NCBI RefSeq assembly: GCF_031454155.1
Contig: NZ_JAVDQG010000003.1
Coordinates: 186,001 to 250,000 of the forward strand
DNA from: Desmospora profundinema
Lineage (GTDB): Bacteria > Bacillota > Bacilli > Thermoactinomycetales > DSM-45169
Reading direction: 5' to 3'
DNA: 64,000 nucleotides
Shown here: positions 53,807 through 63,246 of the stretch, one piece after another
Position numbering within the stretch: position 1 is the stretch's first letter
Layout of the letters: each line of letters opens with the position of its first letter
Translations under genes and position numbers: made by a program
Notes under the pieces: model-generated
Database searches by the model: none
Seen by the model: the letters and a program-made list of their open reading frames with translations, nothing else
What the model was told of the DNA's origin: nothing

Positions 53807-56095
53807 ATGAGAGCATGGATAAGGACCGGATGGGTCACCCTCTTCATACTGATCCTGTTGGTGGCTTGCCAGCCGCCAGGGATGGAAAAAGGGCCGGATC
53901 CTGCCAGGGAGGAACCGGTGGAAAAGGGAAAAGCGACAGTGGAGAAACAATGGGTCGTCAAATGGAAGCGGGATGAGCCGGATCCCCGTTTCCTGGAGTC
54001 TGTTCGTGTCCTGCACCGTTCAGATGAGAATGATGGAGTGACCATGCTGGTGGAGTTGAGGAAAGGAGTGAAAGAGGAGGGATGGTTGGAACGGTGGTCC
54101 GCACATGAGCAGATTGAGTTTATTCATCCCAATCAAACCTATAAGGTGGAACAGCGCGATTTGGCAGACGCTCGCACACAGGATCGCTACTACCTGGAAC
54201 GGATTCGTGCCGCAGATGCATGGGAAGCCATGGATTGGCCCGTTCAATCCCGAGTCATTGTGGCGGTGGTGGATACAGGAGTCGAAATGAATCATCCGTC
54301 TTTAAAGCCTTACTTGGTTCCCGGAGTCAATTTACGGGATCCAACCCAGCCGCCGCAAGATTATATGGGGCACGGCACTCATGTCGCCGGGGTGATTGCC
54401 GAGGTCTGGAACGGATGGAAACGGGGGGCGGATCCGGGAGGGTCCGCTCGAATAATGCCGGTGAAAGTGATGAGTGATGGCAAAGACGGAGATGTTTACT
54501 TTACGGCTGAAGGGATCCGGGAAGCCGTTCGCCGCCATGCTGATATCGTGGTGTTGGCACAGGGGAGTTGGACCTATTCCGAAACCATGGCGGATGCTGT
54601 TCGGTATGCGGAGGAAGAAGGCGTCCTGGTGGTGGCGGCTACAGGAAACGCCAGCATCGATCAGAATCAGGATATCGTCTATAATTACCCCATCTATTAT
54701 CCCGCCGCTTTTCCCGAAGTCCTGGGTGTGGGATCAGTCGGGAGAGACGGAAAAGTGGTCTCTACTTCCAATGGAGGTCCTGGAATCGATGTAGTGGCAC
54801 CGGGGGAAGCCATCGTGGCCGCCGTGCCCGGGGGCGGAGAAAAAGCCGATTCGGGCACTTCCTTTGCCGCTCCGCAGGTGGCGGCGTTAGCGGCATTAAT
54901 CAAGGGGCAGGATCCCACAATCAAACCGCGGGATATCCGTACGCTGATTCGGCAGTCGGCACAATCCGGGGGGGAAGATCGCTGGAACGAATGGGAAGGG
55001 TATGGAGAGATCGATGTGTTGGCCGCCCTGACCCAGAAGGTGAAGCCGGATATGTTTGAGCCCAATGATTTTTTCGAAGAAGCGATGCCTATGTCCAGGG
55101 ATCAGCGGTTGGAAGCGGTGTTGTCGGGAAGTCAGGATACAGACTGTTTCCGGATTATGACTCCCTATGAGGGAGTGCTGACCCTGCGGGTGACGGGAAA
55201 GAAAGAAGGAATGCGTTCCGTCACGTTGCGCGGTTCGGGGCCGGGGGAAGAACCGGTGGAATACGAGGGAGAGGAATTGACAGAAATTCATGTGAACGTG
55301 GACCAATATGAGTGGACTTTTTGTCTGTCCATCCGAGATGATCGGGATTGGGCGTATTCGTTGAGCAATGAATTTCGTCTCCAACCGGACGAGTATGAAA
55401 ACAATGACCAGCGGTGGAGTGCGTTTAAGGTGAACGTTGCTCCCGGATTTTCCTCTTTCCAGGGAACGTTTCACAAAGAAAGGGATTACGACTGGTTTCG
55501 TCTCGATTTTAACGAACCCGGAACCTTGCGTCTCCGGGTGGATAGTTGGACTCCAAGGGGCGACCCTGTTCTTTATCTGCAGGAATCGGGGAGCTGGAAG
55601 GGGATCAAGGTGGATGAAGAATCGGAAGGAAGACCGGAAGAAGTGGAGCTGGATGTGGAAACGGGGAGTTTGTTTGTACGTGTCTCCGATTACGGACTGA
55701 ATGCCATTGCTGACCCATACCTGTTAATGGTGGAGTTTCAACCGGAAACCAGGGATGAGTATGAACCCAACGACACTTCCCGTCAAGCCACCCCGCTGCC
55801 CAGTGAAAAGGAGATTCGGGGACGGTTGGCGGGGGGATCGGACCTGGATTGGTTCACTTTCGTTCTGGATGAAACGGAACAAGTCCGTTTTCATTTTACG
55901 TTGGACGAGGGGGCTTCCCGTTCGGTAACGGTGGCGTTGTATGATCAAGATCTCCGAGCGAGGGAAATGTTGGTACTCGATCCTGAAAATCCGGAAGGTA
56001 AGATGACGGCTTCGTTAGCGCCAAACCGTTATTTTCTCCGTTTTTCGGGGGAAGGGGAAGAAGAGCGGGGATACCGGTTTCGGCGGGTAGAGTGA
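53807..56095 (+). CDS. Subtilisin-like (S8) serine protease lipoprotein with PPC-like repeats
   Basis: 762 residues. Lipoprotein signal with lipobox LLVAC (Cys21), a propeptide-like region (about 45-120), then a subtilase domain with catalytic Asp156 (VVDTGVEMNHP), His189 (GHGTHVAGV), oxyanion Asn281 (AATGNAS) and Ser352 (SGTSFAAPQVA). The C-terminus holds three pre-peptidase-like beta-sandwich repeats, each opening with an EPND-type motif (FEPNDFFEEA, DEYENNDQRW, DEYEPNDTSR). It is predicted to be anchored outside the membrane and active; the substrate is unknown. It stands alone with its own terminator. Confidence 0.93.
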   Translation: MRAWIRTGWVTLFILILLVACQPPGMEKGPDPAREEPVEKGKATVEKQWVVKWKRDEPDPRFLESVRVLHRSDENDGVTMLVELRKGVKEEGWLERWSAHEQIEFIHPNQTYKVEQRDLADARTQDRYYLERIRAADAWEAMDWPVQSRVIVAVVDTGVEMNHPSLKPYLVPGVNLRDPTQPPQDYMGHGTHVAGVIAEVWNGWKRGADPGGSARIMPVKVMSDGKDGDVYFTAEGIREAVRRHADIVVLAQGSWTYSETMADAVRYAEEEGVLVVAATGNASIDQNQDIVYNYPIYYPAAFPEVLGVGSVGRDGKVVSTSNGGPGIDVVAPGEAIVAAVPGGGEKADSGTSFAAPQVAALAALIKGQDPTIKPRDIRTLIRQSAQSGGEDRWNEWEGYGEIDVLAALTQKVKPDMFEPNDFFEEAMPMSRDQRLEAVLSGSQDTDCFRIMTPYEGVLTLRVTGKKEGMRSVTLRGSGPGEEPVEYEGEELTEIHVNVDQYEWTFCLSIRDDRDWAYSLSNEFRLQPDEYENNDQRWSAFKVNVAPGFSSFQGTFHKERDYDWFRLDFNEPGTLRLRVDSWTPRGDPVLYLQESGSWKGIKVDEESEGRPEEVELDVETGSLFVRVSDYGLNAIADPYLLMVEFQPETRDEYEPNDTSRQATPLPSEKEIRGRLAGGSDLDWFTFVLDETEQVRFHFTLDEGASRSVTVALYDQDLRAREMLVLDPENPEGKMTASLAPNRYFLRFSGEGEEERGYRFRRVE

Positions 56096-56142
56096 TGGTT
56101 GCGTTCCTGTAAGTGGATCGCTCGTGGAGAGTGCTGGAAGAA

Positions 56143-56168
56143 AAAGAGGGGACATCCCCTCTTTCCCT
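56143..56168 (+). terminator. Terminator after the S8 protease gene
   Basis: AAAGAGGGGA / TCCCCTCTTT nearly perfect hairpin; the T-run is short (TTTCCC). Confidence 0.65.
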
Positions 56169-56330
56169 TGTCATGGATGCCCTTTTCTTGTATTCTGGTA
56201 ATGATTTTGTGCGAGAAGCATGAAAGATCAATGGCTAACCCGCACCAATTTCGGTCAGCGGGACCGTCTTTCCCTCAGGGAAGGATCTTTTTCATATGGA
56301 TAGAGGCATTCATGAGAAGGAGGAGAAACA

Positions 56331-57533
56331 GTGTCAGCAAACCTTCGCCGCAGTTTGTTCACGTCGGAATCGGTTACTGCAGGGCATCCTGATAAAGTAT
56401 GTGACCAGATCTCCGATGCGGTATTGGACGAAATTCTTTCCCGGGATCCCAATGCCCGGGTTGCTTGTGAAACATCGGTCACCACTGGTTTGGTATTGGT
56501 GGCTGGGGAAATATCCACCACTTGTTATGTAGACATCCCTAAAATTGTGAGGGACACGATTCGAACGATCGGTTACACCCGTGCCAAGTATGGGTTTGAT
56601 GCGGAGACCTGCGCGGTTCTGACCTCCATCGATGAACAATCAGCCGATATTGCCGCTGGGGTGGATGAAGCTCTGGAAAAACGGGAAGGCAGTATGACGG
56701 AGGAAGAGATTGAAGCCATTGGTGCCGGTGACCAGGGTTTGATGTTCGGGTTTGCCACTGATGAAACTCCGGAATTGATGCCATTACCGATTTCCCTGGC
56801 CCATCGTTTGTCGCGTCGCCTCCATCAAGTTCGGATCGATGGAACATTGGCGTATCTCCGTCCTGATGGCAAAACCCAGGTGACTGTCGAATATGAAGGG
56901 GACAAGCCGGTACGAATCGATACCATCGTCGTCTCCACTCAACACTCTGAAGAGGTATCCCTGGAGCAAATCCAAGATGATATCAAACAGCATGTGATTT
57001 TGCCCGAAGTTCCGGAAGCGATGTTGGACAATGACACCCGATACTTCATCAACCCGACAGGTCGGTTTGTCATCGGTGGTCCGATGGGGGACGCGGGACT
57101 GACGGGGCGCAAGATTATTGTGGACACCTATGGCGGGTATGCCCGTCACGGCGGTGGTGCTTTTTCCGGTAAAGATCCGACCAAAGTGGATCGCTCCGGT
57201 GCGTATGCCGCCCGTTACGTTGCCAAAAACCTCGTAGCTGCCGGCCTGGCCAACAAATGTGAGGTGCAATTGGCGTATGCCATTGGAGTGGCCCAGCCGG
57301 TATCGATCCGTGTGGATACCTTTGGTACCGGACGGATTGAGGAGGAAAAGCTGGTGGCATTGGTCCGCAGACATTTTGATCTGCGCCCGGCTGGAATTAT
57401 TCGTCAACTGGATTTGCGTCGTCCTATTTATCGCCAAACTGCCGCTTACGGACACTTTGGTCGCTTGGATGTGGATCTCCCCTGGGAGCGCACGGATCAA
57501 GCGGACAAGTTGAAACAGGAAGCTGGATTGTAA
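56331..57533 (+). CDS. metK: S-adenosylmethionine synthetase
   Basis: Makes SAM from methionine and ATP. 400 residues. The start [20 protein letters not shown] contains the ATP-binding His, [12 protein letters not shown] the methionine-site loop, and [19 protein letters not shown] the P-loop-like signature. It starts at GTG 56331 behind AAGGAGGAG. No S-box is seen upstream, unlike metNIQ. Confidence 0.97.
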   Translation: MSANLRRSLFTSESVTAGHPDKVCDQISDAVLDEILSRDPNARVACETSVTTGLVLVAGEISTTCYVDIPKIVRDTIRTIGYTRAKYGFDAETCAVLTSIDEQSADIAAGVDEALEKREGSMTEEEIEAIGAGDQGLMFGFATDETPELMPLPISLAHRLSRRLHQVRIDGTLAYLRPDGKTQVTVEYEGDKPVRIDTIVVSTQHSEEVSLEQIQDDIKQHVILPEVPEAMLDNDTRYFINPTGRFVIGGPMGDAGLTGRKIIVDTYGGYARHGGGAFSGKDPTKVDRSGAYAARYVAKNLVAAGLANKCEVQLAYAIGVAQPVSIRVDTFGTGRIEEEKLVALVRRHFDLRPAGIIRQLDLRRPIYRQTAAYGHFGRLDVDLPWERTDQADKLKQEAGL

Positions 57534-57546
57534 GGAATCGATCATC

Positions 57547-57579
57547 CATTAAACCGCCTTTGGGCGGTTTTTTAATGGA
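57547..57579 (+). terminator. Terminator after metK
   Basis: CCATTAAACCGCC / GGCGGTTTTTTAATGG long palindrome with a 4-base loop and a T-run. Confidence 0.87.
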
Positions 57580-57768
57580 TTCAGCAATCAATCCCATTGA
57601 TGGAATCAGTTGACAAACCTTTCTTTCCACCGTAAAGTGAAGAAGAACGCAGCATGAATAAGCCTGCCGAACCCCTTTCTTTTCCTCCGCATATACTGGG
57701 GGCAAAGGAGGAGCTTCCTTTCAGTACACAATTGGGAGGGGCTTCGCCCAAAGGGGAGGGTGCCGGCG

Positions 57769-58167
57769 ATGGAATGGTGGTTGCTGTGGGGAACCCTTCT
57801 GATTATCGGAAGTGGTGGGTTAATAGCCTGCTTTTACCGAATTTTATGTTTTCCATTCCGGACTCGTTCCGGCCGCCTTGTATTGGTTACCCGGAATAAT
57901 CAGGGGACCATCGAATGGATCATTCGCTCTTTCTTCTTTTGGCGTCGAATGTCGGGAAAGCCGGAAGATCTGGTTTGTCTGGACGCAGGCTCACTGGATG
58001 ACACAGGACCGATATTGCTCCGCCTCAAACGACGTTATCCGGGGATGAAAGTGTGTTTCTACCCGGATGAGGTGCCGGAGAAGGCATTGAAACTGCATAC
58101 GGATTGCGCCAGGCAAGACACGGATGTATGGGACTTGCGGGATGACGCGCGATCGCAATCATCATGA
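57769..58167 (+). CDS. Membrane-anchored protein with a glycosyltransferase-2-like fragment
   Basis: 132 residues. One N-terminal transmembrane helix (about 3-25), then a short domain with LVLVTRNNQGTIEWIIRSFF and DLVCLDAGSLDDTGPILLRL, which recalls the start of GT-A (GT2) enzymes where a DxGSxDDT motif binds the nucleotide. The rest of a GT2 domain, including the catalytic base region, is missing, so it is probably a binding or degenerate domain. ATG 57769 follows GGGGAGGG. It lies just upstream of comFA; a hairpin with a T-run separates them. Function is unknown. Confidence 0.65.
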   Translation: MEWWLLWGTLLIIGSGGLIACFYRILCFPFRTRSGRLVLVTRNNQGTIEWIIRSFFFWRRMSGKPEDLVCLDAGSLDDTGPILLRLKRRYPGMKVCFYPDEVPEKALKLHTDCARQDTDVWDLRDDARSQSS

Positions 58168-58176
58168 TGAACGGAC

Positions 58177-58208
58177 GGACCCCCTGGTGGCAGGGAGGGT
58201 CCTTTTTT
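58177..58208 (+). terminator. Terminator or attenuator before comFA
   Basis: GGACCCCCTG / CAGGGAGGGTCC imperfect stem followed by TTTTTT, 18 bp before the comFA start. Confidence 0.7.
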
Positions 58209-58225
58209 GTGGAGGGGGTGGTGGT

Positions 58226-59875
58226 GTGCAGTGGGTACGGTATGAGGTGAAGGGATCGACATATGATACGTTTTGCATCGAAGTGGACAGGCTGTTCTGG
58301 GCAGTTAGAGGAAAGAAGTGTCGCATCCTGGATGGACGATGGCAGCCAGGTACATCACCCTTCACACCGGATCCGCTGGCTCCAATCGAAAGCGGTGAGG
58401 GGCTGAAACCTGTACAAGTGCAATGGGCCCTGGAGGTAGCAAAAGCGAATGAGTGGAAACCCCTGTTGGGTGGACGGGCTCTGTTAGCGACAGAGGTGTC
58501 AGCTTTTCTCGATAGCAGGGGTAAACATTTGATTCAAGAAGGATGGCGAACGTTGCGAATATTGGTGTTGACAGGCGCAGCCCGTCTATTTCCAGGGGTG
58601 AAGGTGCAGGGATCGGCTTTGCGTCGGCGCTGTTTTCGGTGTGGAGCCGGTTTCGGAGGAATCCGGAGAACACGATGTGCTCGTTGCCGGGATGTGTGTT
58701 ATTACTGTGATCGTTGTTTGGTGATGGGCAGAAGCCAAGCCTGTATCCCACTGTTCTTATTTGAGCCACTGGCCTCGCATTTGCAGCACTCTGTTTGTGC
58801 TCAACTTTCCTTTACGCTATCGGGTGCTCAACGGATGGCATCAAGACGATGCGCCAGTTGGTGGGAAGACGGGGAATCGGATACCTTGCTGCTGAGCGCG
58901 GTTACGGGAGCGGGAAAAACGGAGGTGCTCTTTGAAACCTTGGCACGGGCTCTGTCCCGGCGCCCTCCTGTACTGTGGGCGGCTCCCCGCCGTGATGTGG
59001 TGGTGGAAGTGGCTCAGCGCTTATCTCGTGCATTTCCCTCTGTCACCACGGTTACGCTGCACGGGGAGAGTGGACAAACGTGGCGGGAGGGGGAACTGTA
59101 TGTTGGCACGGTTCACCAAACGATGCGTTTTTATCGCCGCTTTTCACTGGTGGTGGTGGACGAAGCTGATGCTTTCCCCCTCCAGACGAACCATCACCTT
59201 CAAGCTTCTCTGGATCGCGCCCGTCATCCTGACGGCAAGCGTATTCTGGTAACGGCTACTCCGTCGACATCCTGGAAGCGGGAGTTTAAACGCAATCATT
59301 GGCCGGTGGTGACACTTCGGACCCGCCACCATGGCCGGCCGTTGCCGGAACCCCGGATTATTCGGGCGTGGGGGTGGCATCGACGGATGACGGCGAGGCG
59401 AGCGACTGCACCATTGGAAGCATTTGTGGAACAAGTCTTCCGGACAGACGGACAAGCGTTGATGTTTGTTCCTCGAATGGCCGATGGGAAACGATTGATC
59501 ACCTGGTTGAAAGATTGGATGCACGTTCCTCTGGAAAAGGTTGCTTTTGCGTCTTCACGGGAGGAAGAACGGGCACGCCATGTAGAAGAATTTCGACGAG
59601 GGGTCCTGAGGCTGTTGGTCACCACGACGATCCTGGAAAGGGGAGTGACCGTACCTCGCTGTCATGTCCTAGTTGCAGGAGCGGATCATCCGGTTTTCGA
59701 TTGTTCTTCTTTGGTTCAGATTGCCGGTCGTGTCGGCCGGTCAGCCGATTATCGCAAAGGGGAGGTGTGGTTTGTTTCTCGAGTGGTGACAGGGGAGATG
59801 TTACGGGCCAAGGAAGTGATTCGATCCTGGAACCGGGGCACCCGTCAGAAAGGAGGGGTGGAGGAGGGAAGGTAG
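58226..59875 (+). CDS. comFA: Competence DNA-translocation ATPase ComFA
   Basis: 549-residue helicase-like ATPase that powers uptake of single-stranded DNA. It has a four-cysteine zinc module (CFRCGAG...CARC...CYYCDRC, about residues 133-163), Walker A VTGAGKTEVL, the DEAD-type motif VVDEADAF, motif III TATPS and the C-terminal helicase domain with QIAGRVGRSADY. GTG 58226 follows GGAGGGGGTGG. It is directly followed by comFC; comFB, present in Bacillus between them, is absent. Confidence 0.92.
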   Translation: MQWVRYEVKGSTYDTFCIEVDRLFWAVRGKKCRILDGRWQPGTSPFTPDPLAPIESGEGLKPVQVQWALEVAKANEWKPLLGGRALLATEVSAFLDSRGKHLIQEGWRTLRILVLTGAARLFPGVKVQGSALRRRCFRCGAGFGGIRRTRCARCRDVCYYCDRCLVMGRSQACIPLFLFEPLASHLQHSVCAQLSFTLSGAQRMASRRCASWWEDGESDTLLLSAVTGAGKTEVLFETLARALSRRPPVLWAAPRRDVVVEVAQRLSRAFPSVTTVTLHGESGQTWREGELYVGTVHQTMRFYRRFSLVVVDEADAFPLQTNHHLQASLDRARHPDGKRILVTATPSTSWKREFKRNHWPVVTLRTRHHGRPLPEPRIIRAWGWHRRMTARRATAPLEAFVEQVFRTDGQALMFVPRMADGKRLITWLKDWMHVPLEKVAFASSREEERARHVEEFRRGVLRLLVTTTILERGVTVPRCHVLVAGADHPVFDCSSLVQIAGRVGRSADYRKGEVWFVSRVVTGEMLRAKEVIRSWNRGTRQKGGVEEGR

Positions 59876-59877
59876 CT

Positions 59878-60588
59878 GTGAAGTGGATTGATTGGTTTTC
59901 CCCGCCTGCCCGGTGTGTGTTTTGTGAGTCATCGGTACCGATTTCCTGGGGAAGGGGCTGGCGGCGCATATGTAAAACGTGTCAGGAGCGATTGGAGCCG
60001 ATCCGGGGACCTTGCTGCCACCGATGTGGTCGGATAACCGAATCAGGTATGGGGGGCCGCTCTTGCGGCGACTGTAAGCAGTGGGGATCGACCTGTCTAG
60101 AGGCAAACCGCAGTGTTTGCACATACAGTCGTTTTGCAAGAGAGCTGGTTTGGATGCTGAAATTCCGTGGGAAAGAAGAGTGGGTCGTACCGATGGGGGA
60201 GATGATGGCCGAGTGTTTATGGGAAACTGGATGGAAAGCACAGGGAATCACCTTTGTCCCCCTGCACCCGGATCGATTGACGGAACGGGGCTTTAATCAA
60301 GCGGAACGGCTGGCGAGTGTGATTGCGGACCGGACGGGCCTTCCTTTGTTACCGGTCCTGGAACGGACTCGCCACACCCCCTCTCAAAGCCGGCGGGGTC
60401 GTATGGAACGATTGGCCGCTATGAAAGAAGCGTTTCGCGTTTCCCCTTTTATCAACCGACAGGGTCTTCCCCGATCCTGGATTTTGGTGGATGATGTTTA
60501 TACCACGGGAGCCACTCTGGTAGATTGTGCTCGGGCTTTGACGGATACGGGTGACTGCCGGGTTCGTTCTCTTACCTTTGCCCGATGA
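59878..60588 (+). CDS. comFC: ComFC-family phosphoribosyltransferase-like competence protein
   Basis: 236 residues. N-terminal zinc finger (CVFCESS...CKTCQ, then CCHRCGR...CGDC), then a PRTase-fold domain with a PRPP-type motif WILVDDVYTTGATL. FVPLHPDRLTERGFNQAERLA is the ComFC/GntX hallmark. It interacts with ComFA in DNA uptake in Bacillus relatives. It starts at GTG 59878, two bases after the comFA stop; the long in-frame extension into comFA is not coding. Confidence 0.93.
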   Translation: MKWIDWFSPPARCVFCESSVPISWGRGWRRICKTCQERLEPIRGPCCHRCGRITESGMGGRSCGDCKQWGSTCLEANRSVCTYSRFARELVWMLKFRGKEEWVVPMGEMMAECLWETGWKAQGITFVPLHPDRLTERGFNQAERLASVIADRTGLPLLPVLERTRHTPSQSRRGRMERLAAMKEAFRVSPFINRQGLPRSWILVDDVYTTGATLVDCARALTDTGDCRVRSLTFAR

Positions 60589-60741
60589 TGGAAAATGGGG
60601 GTGCTCCTTACAGGGGCAGCAACTAGAAACGGATGGTTGCGAGATTTCTTGTGTCTCATCAGGTATAAAACCCCACAGGGTGGGAAAGAAAGTGAATGTG
60701 GATATCTTCTAAACTAAAAAACTCATAGGGAGTGATTTGGA

Positions 60742-61014
60742 ATGAACAAATCGCAATTGATTGAACGTGTCGCCGAAGCCACTGGAAAGACCAAAAAGGA
60801 ATCCACCCATCTGGTTGAGACTGTTCTGGAAACCATTTCCGAAGCTTTGCAAAAGGGCGAAAAAGTCTCTCTGATCGGGTTTGGCAACTTTGAAGTAAGA
60901 GAACGGGCTGCTCGGACCGGCCGTAACCCCCAGACCGGAGAGGAAATCCAAATCGAAGCCAGCCGCGTACCGGCCTTTAAGCCGGGTAAACAATTGAAAG
61001 AAGCAGTCAATTAA
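60742..61014 (+). CDS. hup: DNA-binding protein HU
   Basis: 90-residue nucleoid protein, active as a dimer. [20 protein letters not shown] and the DNA-binding arm [20 protein letters not shown], ending [11 protein letters not shown], are canonical. AGGGAGTG precedes ATG 60742; a strong terminator follows. Confidence 0.96.
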   Translation: MNKSQLIERVAEATGKTKKESTHLVETVLETISEALQKGEKVSLIGFGNFEVRERAARTGRNPQTGEEIQIEASRVPAFKPGKQLKEAVN

Positions 61015-61018
61015 AATA

Positions 61019-61050
61019 AACGAAGCCTCCCTTGAATGGGAGGCTTCGTT
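61019..61050 (+). terminator. Terminator after hup
   Basis: AACGAAGCCTCCC / GGGAGGCTTCGTT perfect stem, 6-base loop. It also faces the convergent transporter gene. Confidence 0.85.
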
Positions 61051-61084
61051 ATTTGAGAAGTTCAAGATGGGATTACAGGATCCA

Positions 61085-62623
61085 TCAAGGAGCACAGATT
61101 GTCTTTCTCATGACAACCATGACTGCACCCAACACCAACAGGCAGGCCAGAAGAGCGATCCAGACGTTGCCGACAAATCCCAACACGAGATATCCAATCA
61201 GTGTGATTCCGGCGACGATCAACGCGTATGGCAACTGTGTCATCACGTGATCGATATGATGGCTGCCGGCCCCGGTGGATGAAAGGATGGTCGTATCGGA
61301 AATCGGAGAGCAGTGGTCCCCAAAGATCGCTCCAGCCAGTACCGCAGCCAGCACTGGCAGCATTAATGCCGGTTCAGTCACAGCGGCGATTTCACCTGCG
61401 ATCGGGAGCATGATCCCAAACGTACCCCAGGAAGTCCCGGTGGTGAAAGCCATGAAACCGGAGATGATGAACAGGAGTGCCGGCAGTAACGCGACAGGAA
61501 TGTGGGCATCTACAAGTCCAGCCAGATAAGTTCCCGTTCCCAAATCGGAAATGATCGAGATGATGGTCCAAGCAAAGATTAAAATATAGATGGCCGGCAA
61601 CATGGACCGGATTCCGGCCCACAGACTGGAAAGGAGACGTGGGGCGGAACGGCGGAGCAGCAAGTTTTGAACAAGAGAAACGGTGAGACCTAACAGACCT
61701 CCGTAGAGAAGAGAAACCGCAACATCCGTGTTTTCAAAAATGGAGAGCAGGGTGACGGCTCCTTCTGTCGCTGTTGCTCCGGTCCACACCATGGAACTGA
61801 CGGTTCCGGCAATTAAAGCCAGGATTGGCCAAAGAAGCCCGCCGACATTTCCATCATCGCTTCCTTCTTCTCGATGATCCCCCGGTACCTTACCCTTGTC
61901 CGGATCCACTAGTTGACCGGACTCCACCGCCCGCTGTTCATGCTTTTTCATCGCTCCGAAATCCAAACGGTACCAAGCTACACCCAACACCATCAGAATC
62001 GCCAGGATCGCGTAGAAATTCATCGGCACCATCAGCATAAACGCTTGCAAGGCTCCATAATCGGTCACGGCATGGGTCGTCAGAATGCCTGCGATCACGG
62101 TGATAATGTATGCCCCCCAACTGGAGACGGGGGCGATGACGCAAATGGGAGCAGCGGTCGAATCGATCAGGTAAGCCAATTTGGCCCGAGATACCCGATG
62201 CCGGTCTGTCAAGGGGCGGGCGATATTGCCGACAGTCAGACTGTTAAAGTAATCGTCGATAAAAATAATGATTCCTATCCAGATGGTAACCAATTGCGCA
62301 CCGATCCGGGTTTTAACCCGTTTCATCGCCCATTCTCCAAAAGCCGCACTCCCACCAGACAAGGAAATGAGAGCCGCCATCATGCCCAGCAACAGCAAGA
62401 AGAGGAGGATGTAAAATTCCCAGTCGTTGATCGCACCGTCCACGTAAAAGAGATCGCGCACGATGCCGGCAATCTGGCTCAAACTTTCTCCGATCTGAAA
62501 ATCGTTGATGATCAATGCTCCTGCTACAATTCCGGCACCTAACGACACCAGCACCCTCCGGGTAAGGATGACCAGCAGCAGGGCGAGTACCGGCGGTATC
62601 AATGACCAAACTGTCTCTTCCAT
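61085..62623 (-). CDS. lysW: NhaC-family transporter under lysine riboswitch control (LysW type)
   Basis: 512 residues with about 11-13 transmembrane helices; Na+/H+ antiporter NhaC superfamily with IDDYFNSLTVGNIARPL, DSTAAPICVIAPVSSWGAY, FTTGTSWGTFGIMLPIAGEI and IFGDHCSPISDTTILSSTGA. The family is usually labelled sodium/proton antiporter, but a clear L-box riboswitch and terminator precede this copy, as described for the LysW group of candidate lysine transporters. Lysine import by Na+ symport is therefore the preferred inference. AAAGGGGAG precedes the ATG. Confidence 0.88.
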   Translation of the reverse strand: MEETVWSLIPPVLALLLVILTRRVLVSLGAGIVAGALIINDFQIGESLSQIAGIVRDLFYVDGAINDWEFYILLFLLLLGMMAALISLSGGSAAFGEWAMKRVKTRIGAQLVTIWIGIIIFIDDYFNSLTVGNIARPLTDRHRVSRAKLAYLIDSTAAPICVIAPVSSWGAYIITVIAGILTTHAVTDYGALQAFMLMVPMNFYAILAILMVLGVAWYRLDFGAMKKHEQRAVESGQLVDPDKGKVPGDHREEGSDDGNVGGLLWPILALIAGTVSSMVWTGATATEGAVTLLSIFENTDVAVSLLYGGLLGLTVSLVQNLLLRRSAPRLLSSLWAGIRSMLPAIYILIFAWTIISIISDLGTGTYLAGLVDAHIPVALLPALLFIISGFMAFTTGTSWGTFGIMLPIAGEIAAVTEPALMLPVLAAVLAGAIFGDHCSPISDTTILSSTGAGSHHIDHVMTQLPYALIVAGITLIGYLVLGFVGNVWIALLACLLVLGAVMVVMRKTICAP

Positions 62624-62677
62624 ACTTTTCTCCCCTTTACTGTTGGATGGTGATGATGGTGAAAGCGTACCTTCAAC

Positions 62678-62712
62678 AAAAAAGGCAATGATAGGCGCTC
62701 CCTACCATTACC
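62678..62712 (-). terminator. L-box expression-platform terminator
   Basis: On the minus strand GGTAATGGTAGG pairs with CCTATCATTGCC and is followed by TTTTTTG, between the lysine aptamer and lysW. Confidence 0.85.
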
Positions 62713-62747
62713 TTGTTTCCGAAAGTAACGCTATGGTCCCCATCACC

Positions 62748-62917
62748 AGTAGTCCTCCACTATAGCTTTTCACCATAGTGACAGTGCTGCACTTGTTCAG
62801 TACAGCCCCAGCGAAAATGGATGCGACTCTCCATTTCCACTTCGGCAAATATCCCTTTCAACGGTGTTCTTCGTTGTCATCCTCCCACCGCTTACTGATG
62901 AAATTTGCGCCTCTACC
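62748..62917 (-). ncRNA. Lysine (L-box) riboswitch
   Basis: Read on the minus strand: GTAGAGGCGCAAATTTCATC, AGTAAG, TGAAAGGGATATTTGCCGAA, CGCTGGGGCTGT, GCACTGTCAC and the closing GTGGAGGACTAC. These are the conserved lysine-aptamer blocks in the correct order. It precedes a terminator and the NhaC-family gene, implying repression by lysine. Confidence 0.93.
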
Positions 62918-63135
62918 CCACCACAAAGATGAGGCTAAGCATATATCGTTGGCATTCCACCTGATTATAGCAAGAGTGGGAAGCGCAGGCCAACGATTGG
63001 CGGGTGGAATTATTTAACACGGCCGAAATTGGATATCTATTTAAAATTATCTGTCATCAATAATATAACCGAACTCTTAAGCGCATGTAAAGATTCTCTT
63101 TTTTCCACTTCCGTCAATCAGAGGATTCCGGCGAT

Positions 63136-63177
63136 TGTGGATCATGTGGATAACTTTGTGGATAAATCTGTGGATGG
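63136..63177 (-). other. Cluster of four DnaA-box-like 9-mers
   Basis: Four head-to-tail copies: TGTGGATCA (63136-63144), TGTGGATAA (63145-63153), TGTGGATAA (63157-63165) and TGTGGATGG (63169-63177). The middle two are perfect DnaA boxes (TTATCCACA on the minus strand). The region is AT-rich, with no dnaA, dnaN or replication gene nearby. It may titrate DnaA or regulate the transporter or csp genes. Confidence 0.7.
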
Positions 63178-63246
63178 TTTGCTACAACTTTCCGTCTATG
63201 TTGCAACAACGCTTTTGGGATGCGGTTTTTTTGAAAAACATGCGGT

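Noticed and set aside
59299-59877. In-frame upstream extension of comFC
   Set aside because: It overlaps the ComFA helicase domain in another frame; the GTG at 59878 starts a normal ComFC.
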